From the NCBI RefSeq assembly GCF_030159255.1, contig NZ_BSCT01000004.1, positions 124,001 through 188,000 on the forward strand: a stretch of DNA of 64,000 nucleotides, written 5' to 3'. Positions 54,408-62,998 of this stretch are shown one piece after another. Numbering within the stretch: position 1 is the first letter of the stretch; the number at the start of each line of letters is the position of its first letter. The translations under genes and the position numbers were made by a program. The stretch is from Bradyrhizobium sp. SSBR45G. GTDB lineage: Bacteria > Pseudomonadota > Alphaproteobacteria > Rhizobiales > Xanthobacteraceae. The notes beneath the pieces were generated by a model. That model was not told the DNA's origin. It saw only the letters and a list, made by a program, of their open reading frames with translations, and made no database searches.

Positions 54408-54848
54408 ATGGAACGACGATCCTTGATGCAAGCCGGGCTTGCCAGCCTGTTCGGAATGTTGGGTGTCAGTATCGCTCGGGCCGCGACGGAGTCTCCGCGC
54501 CAGCGCGTCGCCTACCATTTGGCGGACCAGGATCGCGCGCTGTTCGTGCTTGGCAACATCCAGAACCATGTCGACGGTACCGGCGGGCCCGGTCGCGCCG
54601 ACATCCGGCTGGTGATCCACGGTCCGGGCTTGCGGGCCTTTCACGCGATCTCGGCCGACCAGACCATTGCGGCGCTGGTGGAGCGGCTGATGAAAGCCGG
54701 CGTGGGTTTTGATGCCTGCGCCAACACCATGAAGGCGCAAGGCGTGAAGCTCGACGACCTCTTGCCCGGCTTCGCGGTGGCCGAGAAGGGCGGGGTGGTG
54801 CGCCTCACCGAGCTGCAGCAGAGCGGATATGCCTATTTGCGCCCGTAG
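54408..54848 (+). CDS. Secreted DsrE-like protein 2
   Basis: 146 residues with leader MERRSLMQAGLASLFGMLGV. The fold is as in the first copy (YHLADQDRALFVLGNIQNHV, IRLVIHGPGLRAF) with the conserved cysteine in FDACANTMKAQGVKLDDLLP. The motif Cys-x-Asn-Thr is shared with the first DsrE-like protein. ATG 54408 has TAGGAG upstream, five bases away, so GTG 54402 is rejected. It may form a dimer with the first copy, or a separate sulfur carrier. Confidence 0.75.
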   Translation: MERRSLMQAGLASLFGMLGVSIARAATESPRQRVAYHLADQDRALFVLGNIQNHVDGTGGPGRADIRLVIHGPGLRAFHAISADQTIAALVERLMKAGVGFDACANTMKAQGVKLDDLLPGFAVAEKGGVVRLTELQQSGYAYLRP

Positions 54849-54916
54849 CGAGTGCATGGGTACGTGCCGGAGCCGCCCGGCGGGTTTAGCGGCAGACGTG
54901 AACCACGAGAGCGCCT

Positions 54917-56017
54917 GTGCTCACCGCATTGATCGACCGACTGGGTGAGGATTTGGTGTCGCTGCTGTGCGGGCTCGCGGTCGGCGGCGCGTTCGGCTTC
55001 TTCGCCCAGCGCAGCCGCTTCTGCCTGCGGGCGGCGACGGTCGAGTTCGCGCGCGGGCAGGGCGGGCCGCGTCTGGCGGTGTGGCTCCTCACCTTCGCCT
55101 CTGCGCTGCTCGGCACCCAGGCGCTCGTGGCGATGGGCCTCCTCAATGTGTCCGAAGCGCGCCAGCTGGCGCAGCAGGGAAGTATCTCCGGCGCAATGAT
55201 CGGCGGCACCATGTTCGGTTGCGGCATGATACTGGCGCGTGGCTGTGCCAGCCGGCTCCTGGTGCTCTCGGCCAACGGCAATCTGCGGGCGCTGCTCTCG
55301 GGCCTGATCTTCGCGGTGACGGCGCAGTCGGCCTATCGTGGCCTGCTCGCGCCGGCGCGGGAGTGGCTCACCAATCTCTGGCTCGTCGATGGCGGGCCGT
55401 CGCGCGACATCATGAGCCTGTTCGGCGGCGGCACGGCCGAGAAACTCGGCTTCGGCATGCTGTGGTTCGTGGCAGGGCTCGCGGCGGTGTCGAAGTTTCA
55501 GGTCGGCGCGAAGGTCCTGCGCTCGGCCGTGGCCGCGGGCGCGGCAGTCGCCGCCGGCTGGCTACTGACCTATCAGCTCGGCCAAGCCTCGTTCGCGCCG
55601 GTGCCGCTGAAGAGCCTGACCTTTAGCGGCCCTTCGGCCGAACTCCTGATGCAGGTGCTGGCCAGCCAGCAGCTGAAGCCCGGCTTTGACCTCGGTATCA
55701 TCCCGGGCGTCTTCCTCGGCTCGTTCGTCGCCGCCGCGCTGGCCCGCGAGCTCAATCTAGAAGGCTTCTCCGATGGGCGCGGCATGCGTCGCTATCTGAT
55801 CGGTGCCGTCCTCATGGGGTTCGGCGCGATGCTGGCCGGAGGCTGCGCCGTCGGGGCCGGTGTGACCGGAGCCTCGGTGTTCGCGCTGACGGCCTGGATC
55901 GTGCTCGGCGGCATGTGGCTGGGCGCGGCCGTGACGGATTTCATCGTCGACCGCTGGCTGTTCGGTGCCAAACAGGCGCTGCGCGAGACGCTGTCGGGCG
56001 CGACGACGCGACCATAA
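54917..56017 (+). CDS. YeeE/YedE-type sulfur transporter (fused form)
   Basis: 366 residues with two repeats of membrane helices. The cysteine loops are MFGCGMILARGCASRLLVLS in the first half and LMGFGAMLAGGCAVGAGVTG in the second. The opening AFGFFAQRSRFCLRAATVEF is a family feature. GTG start at 54917. It lies 68 bases after the second DsrE-like gene, with which it probably shares a function in bringing a sulfur compound into the cell. Confidence 0.85.
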   Translation: MLTALIDRLGEDLVSLLCGLAVGGAFGFFAQRSRFCLRAATVEFARGQGGPRLAVWLLTFASALLGTQALVAMGLLNVSEARQLAQQGSISGAMIGGTMFGCGMILARGCASRLLVLSANGNLRALLSGLIFAVTAQSAYRGLLAPAREWLTNLWLVDGGPSRDIMSLFGGGTAEKLGFGMLWFVAGLAAVSKFQVGAKVLRSAVAAGAAVAAGWLLTYQLGQASFAPVPLKSLTFSGPSAELLMQVLASQQLKPGFDLGIIPGVFLGSFVAAALARELNLEGFSDGRGMRRYLIGAVLMGFGAMLAGGCAVGAGVTGASVFALTAWIVLGGMWLGAAVTDFIVDRWLFGAKQALRETLSGATTRP

Positions 56018-56020
56018 TTT

Positions 56021-56040
56021 ATATTCACAAGTGCGAATAT
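56021..56040. promoter_or_regulatory. Best candidate SoxR/BigR-type operator
   Basis: ATATTC-N8-GAATAT, a perfect inverted repeat matching the ATTC-N8-GAAT form I recall for the persulfide sensor SqrR. It lies right after the upstream yeeE stop and 62 bases before the split yeeE operon, in an AT-rich patch. It is the strongest of four related sites in the window. Confidence 0.7.
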
Positions 56041-56102
56041 ACGGATATAATGCGCGACATCAGTGCGGCGTGCGCCGCGCGCCAGCAGGGAGGACAGGCG
56101 TC

Positions 56103-56654
56103 ATGACGATCATGACCGACGTCGTAGTCGGAGATGCGAGGAAGTCCAGACGGATCGATTGGTCGCCTTATCTGGTCGGTGCCGGCATCGGCATCCTCAG
56201 CTGGGTGGCCTTTGCGGGGTTTGGCGATCCGCTCGGCGTGACGACGGCGTTTTCCCGCGTCGCCTCGCTGTTTGCCGCGCCTGTGGTCGGATCCGACGTC
56301 GTCGCCGCCAACAGCTATTGGAGGTCGATGCCGCTGAAATGGGACTATGGCGTCTGGTTCCTGGTCGGCATTCCGCTCGGCGCGTTCCTGTCGGCGATCA
56401 TCTTGGGAACGTGGCGCCTCGAGCTGGTGCCGGAGGTCTGGAAGGAGCGCTTCGGTCCGTCGGTGCTCAAGCGATTTGTCGCCGCCTTTCTCGGCGGCAT
56501 CGTCATCATGTATGGCGCGCGGCTGGCCGGTGGCTGCACAAGCGGGCACGGCATATCCGGCGGGCTGCAATTGGCGCTGTCGAGCTGGCTATTCCTGGCG
56601 GTGATGTTTGCGACCGGCCTGGTCGTGTCGCGGCTCATGTTCCGCAAAGCCTGA
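56103..56654 (+). CDS. YeeE/YedE half-transporter A
   Basis: 183 residues with four or five membrane segments. It contains IVIMYGARLAGGCTSGHGIS, the conserved cysteine loop of the YeeE family. ATG 56103 has GGGAGGA upstream. It is one half of a split transporter, the other half following 14 bases later, as in the BigR-controlled operons of Xylella and Agrobacterium. It starts just after the best operator site. Confidence 0.85.
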   Translation: MTIMTDVVVGDARKSRRIDWSPYLVGAGIGILSWVAFAGFGDPLGVTTAFSRVASLFAAPVVGSDVVAANSYWRSMPLKWDYGVWFLVGIPLGAFLSAIILGTWRLELVPEVWKERFGPSVLKRFVAAFLGGIVIMYGARLAGGCTSGHGISGGLQLALSSWLFLAVMFATGLVVSRLMFRKA

Positions 56655-56668
56655 GAGGGAGAGAGGTC

Positions 56669-57226
56669 ATGACGTCATTGATGAGCATCGCTGGCCCGAT
56701 CCTGATGGGCGCCGTGTTCGGCTATCTGCTGCAGCAGGGCAAGGTCACGAGCTGCAATGTGATCGAGAACCAGTTCCGGCTGCGTGACTTCACCGTCTTG
56801 AAGGTGATGGGCACGGCGATCGTAGTCGGCGGCATCGGCGTGCTGCTGCTGGTCGACACCGGCAACACCAAATACTACGTCAAGGACGCCAACATGCTTG
56901 CCGTCGCGCTCGGCGCGGCGTTGTTCGGCATCGGCATGGTGGTCTACGGCTACTGCCCGGGCACGGCGCTCGGCGCCATCGCCAGTGGCAGCGTCCACGC
57001 GGCGGTCGGAGCCTTCGGCATGATCGTCGGCGCCATCCTCTATGCGTTGAGCTTCGACTGGGTGAAGGCTCACATTCTCAATGTCTGGGCGCTCGGCAAG
57101 GTCCGGCTGCCCGATATCACCGGCGTGCCGGATGGTGTCTGGTTCGCCGCGCTCGCGATCGGCGCCGGCGCGTTCTTCTTCTGGGTCGAGGCTTCGGAGG
57201 CCAAGGCGAGGCGCGCGCAAGGTTAG
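56669..57226 (+). CDS. YeeE/YedE half-transporter B
   Basis: 185 residues: SIAGPILMGAVFGYLLQQGK, then GIGMVVYGYCPGTALGAIAS with the conserved cysteine, then membrane segments to the end. ATG 56669 overlaps a longer shadow frame; GAGAGAGG is the ribosome site. It completes the transporter with the preceding gene and is followed after 48 bases by a rhodanese. Confidence 0.85.
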   Translation: MTSLMSIAGPILMGAVFGYLLQQGKVTSCNVIENQFRLRDFTVLKVMGTAIVVGGIGVLLLVDTGNTKYYVKDANMLAVALGAALFGIGMVVYGYCPGTALGAIASGSVHAAVGAFGMIVGAILYALSFDWVKAHILNVWALGKVRLPDITGVPDGVWFAALAIGAGAFFFWVEASEAKARRAQG

Positions 57227-57274
57227 GCCGCTTCGCCCGATCCGCCCATCATCAACAGTCGAGAGGTTCACCCA

Positions 57275-57616
57275 ATGCTGGCAGGATTGTTCAACAAGCT
57301 GACGGGATCGACCAGCGTGCCGGCCATCGAGCACGACGAGCTGGTCAAGGCGCATCAACAGCGCAGCTGTGTCATCGTCGACGTCCGCGAGCCCCACGAG
57401 TTCAAGGGCGGCCATATCCCGGGCGCCATCAATCATCCGCTCTCGCGTTTCGATCCGGACAGCCTCGTGCGCGACAAGCCGGTGATCCTGATCTGCCAGG
57501 CCGGCGGCCGCTCGGCCACGGCGTTGCGGCGAGCGCTGGCGGCGGGTCGGCAGGACATCTGCCACTACGCCGGCGGCATGAGCCGCTGGCGCGCGCAGGG
57601 CGGCCCGGTCGCTTAG
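57275..57616 (+). CDS. Single-domain rhodanese
   Basis: 113 residues. Active-site loop VILICQAGGRSATALRRALA with Cys about 75, and CH2-like motif VIVDVREPHEFKGGHIPGAI. It moves sulfane sulfur from thiosulfate or persulfide to an acceptor. There is no signal peptide, so it is cytoplasmic. Co-oriented with the split YeeE pair, it may take over the sulfur they import. Confidence 0.9.
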   Translation: MLAGLFNKLTGSTSVPAIEHDELVKAHQQRSCVIVDVREPHEFKGGHIPGAINHPLSRFDPDSLVRDKPVILICQAGGRSATALRRALAAGRQDICHYAGGMSRWRAQGGPVA

Positions 57617-57671
57617 GCGACCGGTAAGATCGGCTGAACATACCCGCCATCGAAGCTTTTGATGACGGTCG

Positions 57672-58310
57672 TCACTTCCGCGCAGCTTTCCGCGCGTCGG
57701 CGATGGCCTGCTTGAAGGCCTGGGCGTTGGGCGCTCCGGGCACGCGGAAGCGGCCGATGATGAAGGCCGGGGTGCCCTGGAAGCCGAGGCCCATGGCCTG
57801 CTCGTGGTTGCGGGCGAGGATGGCATCGATCTCGCTGCCTTTGGCGGCCAGATCGGCCTTGGCGCGCGCGAGGTCGATCCCGGCGGCAGAGAGCGCTGCG
57901 TCGGCGTTTGCCTCGGAGAGCTTTTCCTTGAGCGAGATCAGCGCCTCGTGGGCTTCGGCGAACTTGTCCTGGTACTTCGCCGCCAGCGTCATGCGTGCCG
58001 CGTAGATCGACGGGCCGCCGAAGATTGGCCAGTCCTTGAAGATCAGACGGACGTGGCCATCGTCGCGCACCACCTTGGCGAGCTCCGGGCTGATCTTGCG
58101 GCAATACGGACATTGATAGTCGAAATACTCGACGATCGTGATGTCGCCATCGGCGTTGCCGAGGACGGGAATGGCGGGATCGCGCAGAATGCGCGCCTCG
58201 CTCAGAATGTCGCCGTCGTCATCCTCGGCGCGGGCCTGGAGCGGCAGCACGGCAGCGGTGAGCAGCAGCAGCGTCGCGAGCGATGCGGCAAAGGTTTTCC
58301 TGGTCATCAT
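57672..58310 (-). CDS. DsbA-family periplasmic thiol oxidoreductase
   Basis: 212 residues with signal peptide TFAASLATLLLLTAAVLPLQ. Thioredoxin fold with active site FDYQCPYCRKISPELAKVV (CPYC about 67-70) and cis-Pro loop GFQGTPAFIIGRFRVPGAPN. It belongs to the DsbA/ScsC-like branch. The ATG overlaps the stop of the ScsB-like gene by four bases. Together they form an electron-transfer pair that could keep periplasmic thiols reduced or oxidised. A link to the sox genes is suggested by position only. Confidence 0.85.
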   Translation of the reverse strand: MMTRKTFAASLATLLLLTAAVLPLQARAEDDDGDILSEARILRDPAIPVLGNADGDITIVEYFDYQCPYCRKISPELAKVVRDDGHVRLIFKDWPIFGGPSIYAARMTLAAKYQDKFAEAHEALISLKEKLSEANADAALSAAGIDLARAKADLAAKGSEIDAILARNHEQAMGLGFQGTPAFIIGRFRVPGAPNAQAFKQAIADARKAARK

Positions 58311-60409
58311 GTCTTGTGGGTCTCCTTTTGTGAGATGGTCGATGCGGTGTCGATCGCGTCGAGCACGATCTGCGGTGTGAGCAATTCGGGCAGGACGATG
58401 CCGGCGGGGGCGCCAGGGCCGAACACGACGTTGAAGGGCAGGCCGTAGCGGCCGAAGGATTGCAGGTAGGCCGCGATCGCATCGTCGTGTGAGGTCCAGT
58501 CCGCCCTGACGGCAACGACATCGGAGGTGAGACGGCTGCGCACGGCGGTGCTGTCGATCACGAGCTTCTCATTGACCTTGCAGGTCACGCACCAGCTGGC
58601 GCCAATGTCGACGAACACGGTATGTCCGGCGCGGACCTGGGCCGCGATGTCTGCCGGCACCAGCGGCCGCCAGGCGATTTCGCCCGATTGTCCCGGGCTG
58701 TCCGGCGGACTGATCACGGTGGCAGCGGTCAGCATCAGCCCGATCGCGACGATGACGCCCGCGCCAGCGAACGTTCGCCGCAACGGAAAGCGCAGCATCG
58801 TCAGGATCAGCGCGGGCACCAGCAAGACGGCGGCGAGCACGGCCGCGGTCGCAACGCCGCTGATGTCCGCGAGCACGCGCAGCAGCCACGATGCCGTTGC
58901 GATCATCGCGAGCGCTGCAACGGCGCGCAGCGTCAGCATCCAGCGCCCCGGCCGAGGAAACAGCGCGGCCAAGCGCGGGGCCGCCGCGAGGCCCAGATAG
59001 GGGGCGGCCATGCCCAGCCCGAGGGCGGTGAACACCAGCAGGATCTGCGGCGCAGCCTGTGACAGCGCGAACGCGACGGCGGTGCCGACGAACGGTGCCG
59101 AGCAGGGTGTCGCCAGCAGCGTCATGACGAAGCCGTTGATGGCGTGCCCCGCCATCGTGTTGCGGCCGGTGGCGCCGCCGAGGCGGCCGGCGATCCACCA
59201 GGGCAGGTGGATCTCGAACAGGCCGAGCAGGTTGGCGCCGAAGGCGGCGAGCACGGCGATCATCGCGATGAGGAAAGCCGGCTGCTGAAACTGCAGCCCC
59301 CAGCCGACTTCCGCGCCCGCGGCCTTGAGGCCGGAGAGGACGAGGGCGAGAGTCACGAATGACGCGATAATCCCGGCGGCCGTCGCCAGGAAGGCCGGAC
59401 GCCGTGACGGCGCGCGGGCCGGGTCGTGATCGACCAAGGAGACGAGCTTCAGCGACAGCACCGGAAACACGCAGGGCATGAAGTTGAGGATGAAGCCGCC
59501 GAGCAGCGCCACGCCGAGGACGCTCCAGATCGATGCCGCAGCGGCATGCGGCCTTGCCGTTGCCGACTTGGCGGCGACCGCATCAGCGTCCACGGGCAGC
59601 GTGGCTTCGATCGCTCGGTCGCCATCGATCAGCGTGACCCGCAATATTTGTCCAGCGGCGGCCTGATCGAGGCCTCGCAACGGCACATGGATCGTGACGG
59701 CGCCATCTGAGCTGTTGCTGACTTGAGCACGACCACTGGACACCGCCTCATTGCCATCGACGAAGACGTCGGGCGCGCGCAGCGGCGGCGTGGCCCGGGC
59801 CTCGAGACGCAGCTGCGGTTTGGGCTGGCGCTCGATGCGTAGCGCGGTGACAGAGAGGCCGGGCGCGGTCTCGCGCGGCACGCTCTGCCGCCATTCCTCG
59901 ATCAGCGCCTGATCGTTCGGCTGATGCGACGTCGCCGGGATGTCGGCCTCGAGCCGCGTCTCCTGCTGGGTGCAGATGATCGAGCAGACGAACAGGACTG
60001 CCTTCAGCTTGAGATGCGCGGGCGCAGCTTGATCCCGAAAGCGCACCCGCAACGGAAACAGGACGTGCTCCTCATAGCCGAAGGTGTCGATGTCCTGCTC
60101 GCTGAAGCGGCGTGGCGCCGGCCATTCGACCGTGACATCAGCGACATTGGTGGACCCGGTCCAGTCGAACTCCGGTGGCGCGCCGGCGTCGCCCGCGGAG
60201 CGCCAATATGTATGCCAGCCGGCGTCGAGCCTGACGTCGAGGCCCGCCCAGGCCGTCGTCACACCGCTGTCGGCGCGTGCGACGTCGCCGACCACCAGGC
60301 GCGTTTCGAGGTTCGGTTGAGGCCGCGACGCGCCGGCGCGCGCACCCGTCGTCGCAAAGAGAAGCGCGCCCAGCAGCAGGCCGAGCCAGCCAGGATGGCG
60401 GATGGACAT
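58307..60409 (-). CDS. ScsB/DsbD-type thiol:disulfide interchange membrane protein
   Basis: 700 residues. The N-terminal periplasmic domain (about 30-270) has the ScsB-type pair VCSIICTQQ, and about eight membrane helices carry CcdA-like cysteines in GFILNFMPCVFPVLSLKLVS and TLLATPCSAPFVGTAVAFAL. The C-terminal thioredoxin-like domain has DIGASWCVTCKVNEKLVID. The long N-terminal domain distinguishes ScsB from DsbD. It passes electrons from the cytoplasm to the periplasm, probably to the DsbA-like partner encoded next to it. Confidence 0.88.
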   Translation of the reverse strand: MSIRHPGWLGLLLGALLFATTGARAGASRPQPNLETRLVVGDVARADSGVTTAWAGLDVRLDAGWHTYWRSAGDAGAPPEFDWTGSTNVADVTVEWPAPRRFSEQDIDTFGYEEHVLFPLRVRFRDQAAPAHLKLKAVLFVCSIICTQQETRLEADIPATSHQPNDQALIEEWRQSVPRETAPGLSVTALRIERQPKPQLRLEARATPPLRAPDVFVDGNEAVSSGRAQVSNSSDGAVTIHVPLRGLDQAAAGQILRVTLIDGDRAIEATLPVDADAVAAKSATARPHAAAASIWSVLGVALLGGFILNFMPCVFPVLSLKLVSLVDHDPARAPSRRPAFLATAAGIIASFVTLALVLSGLKAAGAEVGWGLQFQQPAFLIAMIAVLAAFGANLLGLFEIHLPWWIAGRLGGATGRNTMAGHAINGFVMTLLATPCSAPFVGTAVAFALSQAAPQILLVFTALGLGMAAPYLGLAAAPRLAALFPRPGRWMLTLRAVAALAMIATASWLLRVLADISGVATAAVLAAVLLVPALILTMLRFPLRRTFAGAGVIVAIGLMLTAATVISPPDSPGQSGEIAWRPLVPADIAAQVRAGHTVFVDIGASWCVTCKVNEKLVIDSTAVRSRLTSDVVAVRADWTSHDDAIAAYLQSFGRYGLPFNVVFGPGAPAGIVLPELLTPQIVLDAIDTASTISQKETHKT

Positions 60410-60575
60410 GATGATCTCCCTGCGCGGTCAGCGCATGTCTCAAGCGGTCGTGCCGCGCGGTTCGACGCAAGGCGGCCCGAAGACGCGGCTGCGCTACGCG
60501 ATCCGTTCGATGCGCGATCGATGATGGATATTCGCTCGCTCGGGCCGCAGCGTTACGCCGCGCGCGAAACGATGA

Positions 60576-60953
60576 TCAGGAGCGGCGACAGGGAGGACGG
60601 TAGGGCGATGATGCGTGGCATTGCGTCGTCAGCGCGTCATGCCGGGGATGCCACGACAGCGTCCGGGAGGCGGCTAGCGGCTGCGCCGTTGCGCCGTCAT
60701 CTGCCGGGAGAGCGGTGAGGCTCGCCGCGGAGAAGGGACAGAGGTTGATGGTGCCGGGGAGCACGGCCTTCCGGCACGGCTTCGGCGCAGGTGTCGTGGT
60801 CGACGACCATTGCTGCGCATGGACGCCGGCGGCCGTTGTCGCCGTTGCAGCTTCGAGCGTGCCGAGCAGCGGAATCAGGCTCATGGCGACCGCGAGCAGC
60901 GCCGCCACGAGGCGGCGGGTCAGCACGGGCACCTTGAAACCAAATCGCCTCAT
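60576..60953 (-). CDS. Small secreted hypothetical protein
   Basis: 125 residues with a clear leader (TRRLVAALLAVAMSLIPLLG) followed by a short Ala/Thr/Ser-rich mature part containing two cysteine positions, PKPCRKAVLPGTINLCPFSA. I recognise no family. The longer upstream frame is low-complexity shadow. It lies between scsB and the persulfide dioxygenase gene on the same strand. The two neighbouring gaps (166 and 92 bases) hold nothing identifiable. Confidence 0.5.
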   Translation of the reverse strand: MRRFGFKVPVLTRRLVAALLAVAMSLIPLLGTLEAATATTAAGVHAQQWSSTTTPAPKPCRKAVLPGTINLCPFSAASLTALPADDGATAQPLAASRTLSWHPRHDALTTQCHASSPYRPPCRRS

Positions 60954-61045
60954 CTTCGGCTCGCTTCTCCAGCACAGACAGGTCGCGCGGACCGCTCGTG
61001 GTTGGCAACTGACATCTTCGTGACGCCGCGGCCGCGCAACCGAGG

Positions 61046-61933
61046 TCACAGCGCGTTGATCGGCACCTTGAGAAAGGTCTTTCCGCTTTCGTCGGCGGGA
61101 GGAAGATGTCCGGCGCGGATGTTCACCTGCAGCGCGGGAATGATCAGCCGCGGCATGCCCAGCGTCTTGTCGCGGGCCTCGCGCAGGGTGACGAACGCAT
61201 CCTCCGTCATGCCATCGCGGGCGTGAATGTTGTGGAGCCGTTCGTCGCCGACCGTCGTCTCCCACCGCACCTCACGTCCATCAGGTCCGTAGTCATGGCA
61301 CATGAACAGCCGGGTCTCGCGCGGCAGTGTTTCGAGGATCCGGCGGATCGATCGAAACAGCGTCCGCGCATTGCCGCCGGGAAAGTCGGCCCGCGCCGTG
61401 CCGCCGTCGGGCATGAACAGCGTGTCGCCGACGAACGCCGCATCGCCCATCATATGCGTCGCGCAAGCCGGCGTGTGGCCGGGCGTGTGCATCACGAAGG
61501 CGGCCATCTGCCCGACCTGATAGGTGTCGCCGTCCTTGAACAGCCGGTCGAACTGGCTGCCGTCGCGGCGAAACTCGGTGCCTTCGTTGAAGACCTTGCC
61601 GAATGTCTCCTGCACGGCGAGGATGTGCTCGCCGATGCCGATCTTGCCGCCGAGCCTGTCCTGGATGTAGGGCGCGGCCGAGAGATGATCGGCATGGGCA
61701 TGCGTCTCGATCAGCCATTCCGGCCGCAGACCGTTCATCCTGATGTAGTCGATCAGCGTGTCCGCGGAGCGGGTGCCGAGGCGGCCGGCCGCATAGTCGA
61801 TGTCGAGGACGGGATCGATGATCGCACAGGCCGGCGATGACGGATCCTTCACCACATAGCTGATCGTGCTGGTGTCCGGATCGAAGAAGCCGGCCACCTT
61901 GGGCCGTATGCGGAGATCGATCGGGTAGGACAT
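61046..61933 (-). CDS. blh: Blh-type persulfide dioxygenase (metallo-beta-lactamase fold)
   Basis: 295 residues. Iron-site motifs are ETHAHADHLSAAPYIQDRLG, HTPGHTPACATHM and GDTLFMPDGG, followed by FMCHDYGPDGREVRW, all typical of the ETHE1/Blh group, which oxidises glutathione persulfide to sulfite. Blh-type enzymes stand in BigR-controlled operons with YeeE-like transporters, which fits this region. No operator is seen directly upstream. It probably clears excess sulfane sulfur made during thiosulfate or sulfide use. Confidence 0.85.
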   Translation of the reverse strand: MSYPIDLRIRPKVAGFFDPDTSTISYVVKDPSSPACAIIDPVLDIDYAAGRLGTRSADTLIDYIRMNGLRPEWLIETHAHADHLSAAPYIQDRLGGKIGIGEHILAVQETFGKVFNEGTEFRRDGSQFDRLFKDGDTYQVGQMAAFVMHTPGHTPACATHMMGDAAFVGDTLFMPDGGTARADFPGGNARTLFRSIRRILETLPRETRLFMCHDYGPDGREVRWETTVGDERLHNIHARDGMTEDAFVTLREARDKTLGMPRLIIPALQVNIRAGHLPPADESGKTFLKVPINAL

Positions 61934-62002
61934 GGCTGCTGCTCCACGATGAAGCTCCGGGGCGGCATCGCCGCCCCGTGCCCCTCTGTCATTCTGCCGG
62001 AT

Positions 62003-62206
62003 CTAAGACGTCGGACTCGACTTCGTTCCGCAGGTGTTGATGCCGAGCAAGGCGTAGGGCGGACACCAGCCGACCAGCGCGGTGCCGAGCGGGATCAGAC
62101 CAAGCAAGCCCCACATCGTCTGCGGGCCGACGAACATGAGACTGAGAACCGCCAGTCCGACGACGATCCTGAGCAGCCGGTCGATCTTGCCAACATTCTG
62201 TGTCAT
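62003..62206 (-). CDS. DUF2892 small membrane protein
   Basis: 67 residues: MTQNVGKIDRLLRIVVGLAV, then a second hydrophobic segment and WCPPYALLGINTCG. This is the YgaP-type transmembrane DUF2892 unit, often fused to or beside rhodaneses and persulfide enzymes. Start Met chosen to match the family; the frame is open 11 codons more. Likely co-transcribed with the downstream dioxygenase, 69 bases away. Confidence 0.85.
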   Translation of the reverse strand: MTQNVGKIDRLLRIVVGLAVLSLMFVGPQTMWGLLGLIPLGTALVGWCPPYALLGINTCGTKSSPTS

Positions 62207-62296
62207 GGGACGCTCCCCTGTGGCGTTGCGATGGAGCAAACGTAGAGCGGTAGGGCGGCGAGGGTCTGTAACTAAGTCACCGAGACCGTGGGCGTT

Positions 62297-62962
62297 CTAG
62301 CTACGCTGGACCAGCCGCGCGAGCGCCGGCCTGTCGGTGATCTCGACGATTCCGCGAGCCACGCGCAACCAGCCGCGCCTGGCGAATTCGGTGAGCTGGC
62401 GGGTGATCACCTCGCGGGCGCTGCCGAGCTCGTTGGCAAGATCCTGGTGGGTGGCGACAACCTGCTGCTTTGCGCCTGCAAGCTCCAGCAGCTTCTGCGC
62501 CAGCCGCACGTCGATCCGTTCGAACGCCACCTCCTCGATGACGCGAAAAAGGTTGGTGATCCGGCGGCTGAACGCCGTGAAGACGAACTGGCGGAATTCG
62601 CGCGAGGTGGCGATCAGCTGGTCGAACAGCGCACGCGGGATCGCCACAGCACGGATCGGCGTCTCGGCGATGCCCTCGGCCTGGTATTCCTCGTAGCCCA
62701 TCAGGCAGGCGGTGGTCAGGGCGCAGCTCTCACCGGCCTGGACGCGGTATAGCACGATCTCGCGTCCGGACTCCGACGTCTGCTGAACGCGAATAGTTCC
62801 CGTCAGCAGCAGCAGGAAGGATTCCGGAGCCTGACCAGGACCGAAAATGCGGCTGCCTTCAGGAAGCTCCACGATCAGGGTGGCTTGACGCAGCTGCGCG
62901 AAGATCTCCTGCGGCAACTTCTGCAGCGGCGGGAACGTGTCCGTCCAATGCTTCGATGACAT
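62297..62962 (-). CDS. Crp/Fnr-family regulator of the sulfur genes
   Basis: 221 residues from MSSKHWTDTFPPLQKLPQEI. N-terminal sensor barrel (EGSRIFGPGQAPESFLLLLT, then VQAGESCALTTACLMGYEEY), dimer helix, and winged helix with DLANELGSAREVITRQLTEF. Two cysteines six positions apart (C-x5-C) lie in the sensor barrel, a place where a redox or sulfur signal could act; that is inference. It stands upstream of the DUF2892 and dioxygenase genes on the same strand, 90 bases away, and probably controls them. The frame is open 21 codons further up. Confidence 0.85.
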   Translation of the reverse strand: MSSKHWTDTFPPLQKLPQEIFAQLRQATLIVELPEGSRIFGPGQAPESFLLLLTGTIRVQQTSESGREIVLYRVQAGESCALTTACLMGYEEYQAEGIAETPIRAVAIPRALFDQLIATSREFRQFVFTAFSRRITNLFRVIEEVAFERIDVRLAQKLLELAGAKQQVVATHQDLANELGSAREVITRQLTEFARRGWLRVARGIVEITDRPALARLVQRS

Positions 62963-62998
62963 CACCAAATCCGACCGTTCCAGATCGACTGCAGTCCG

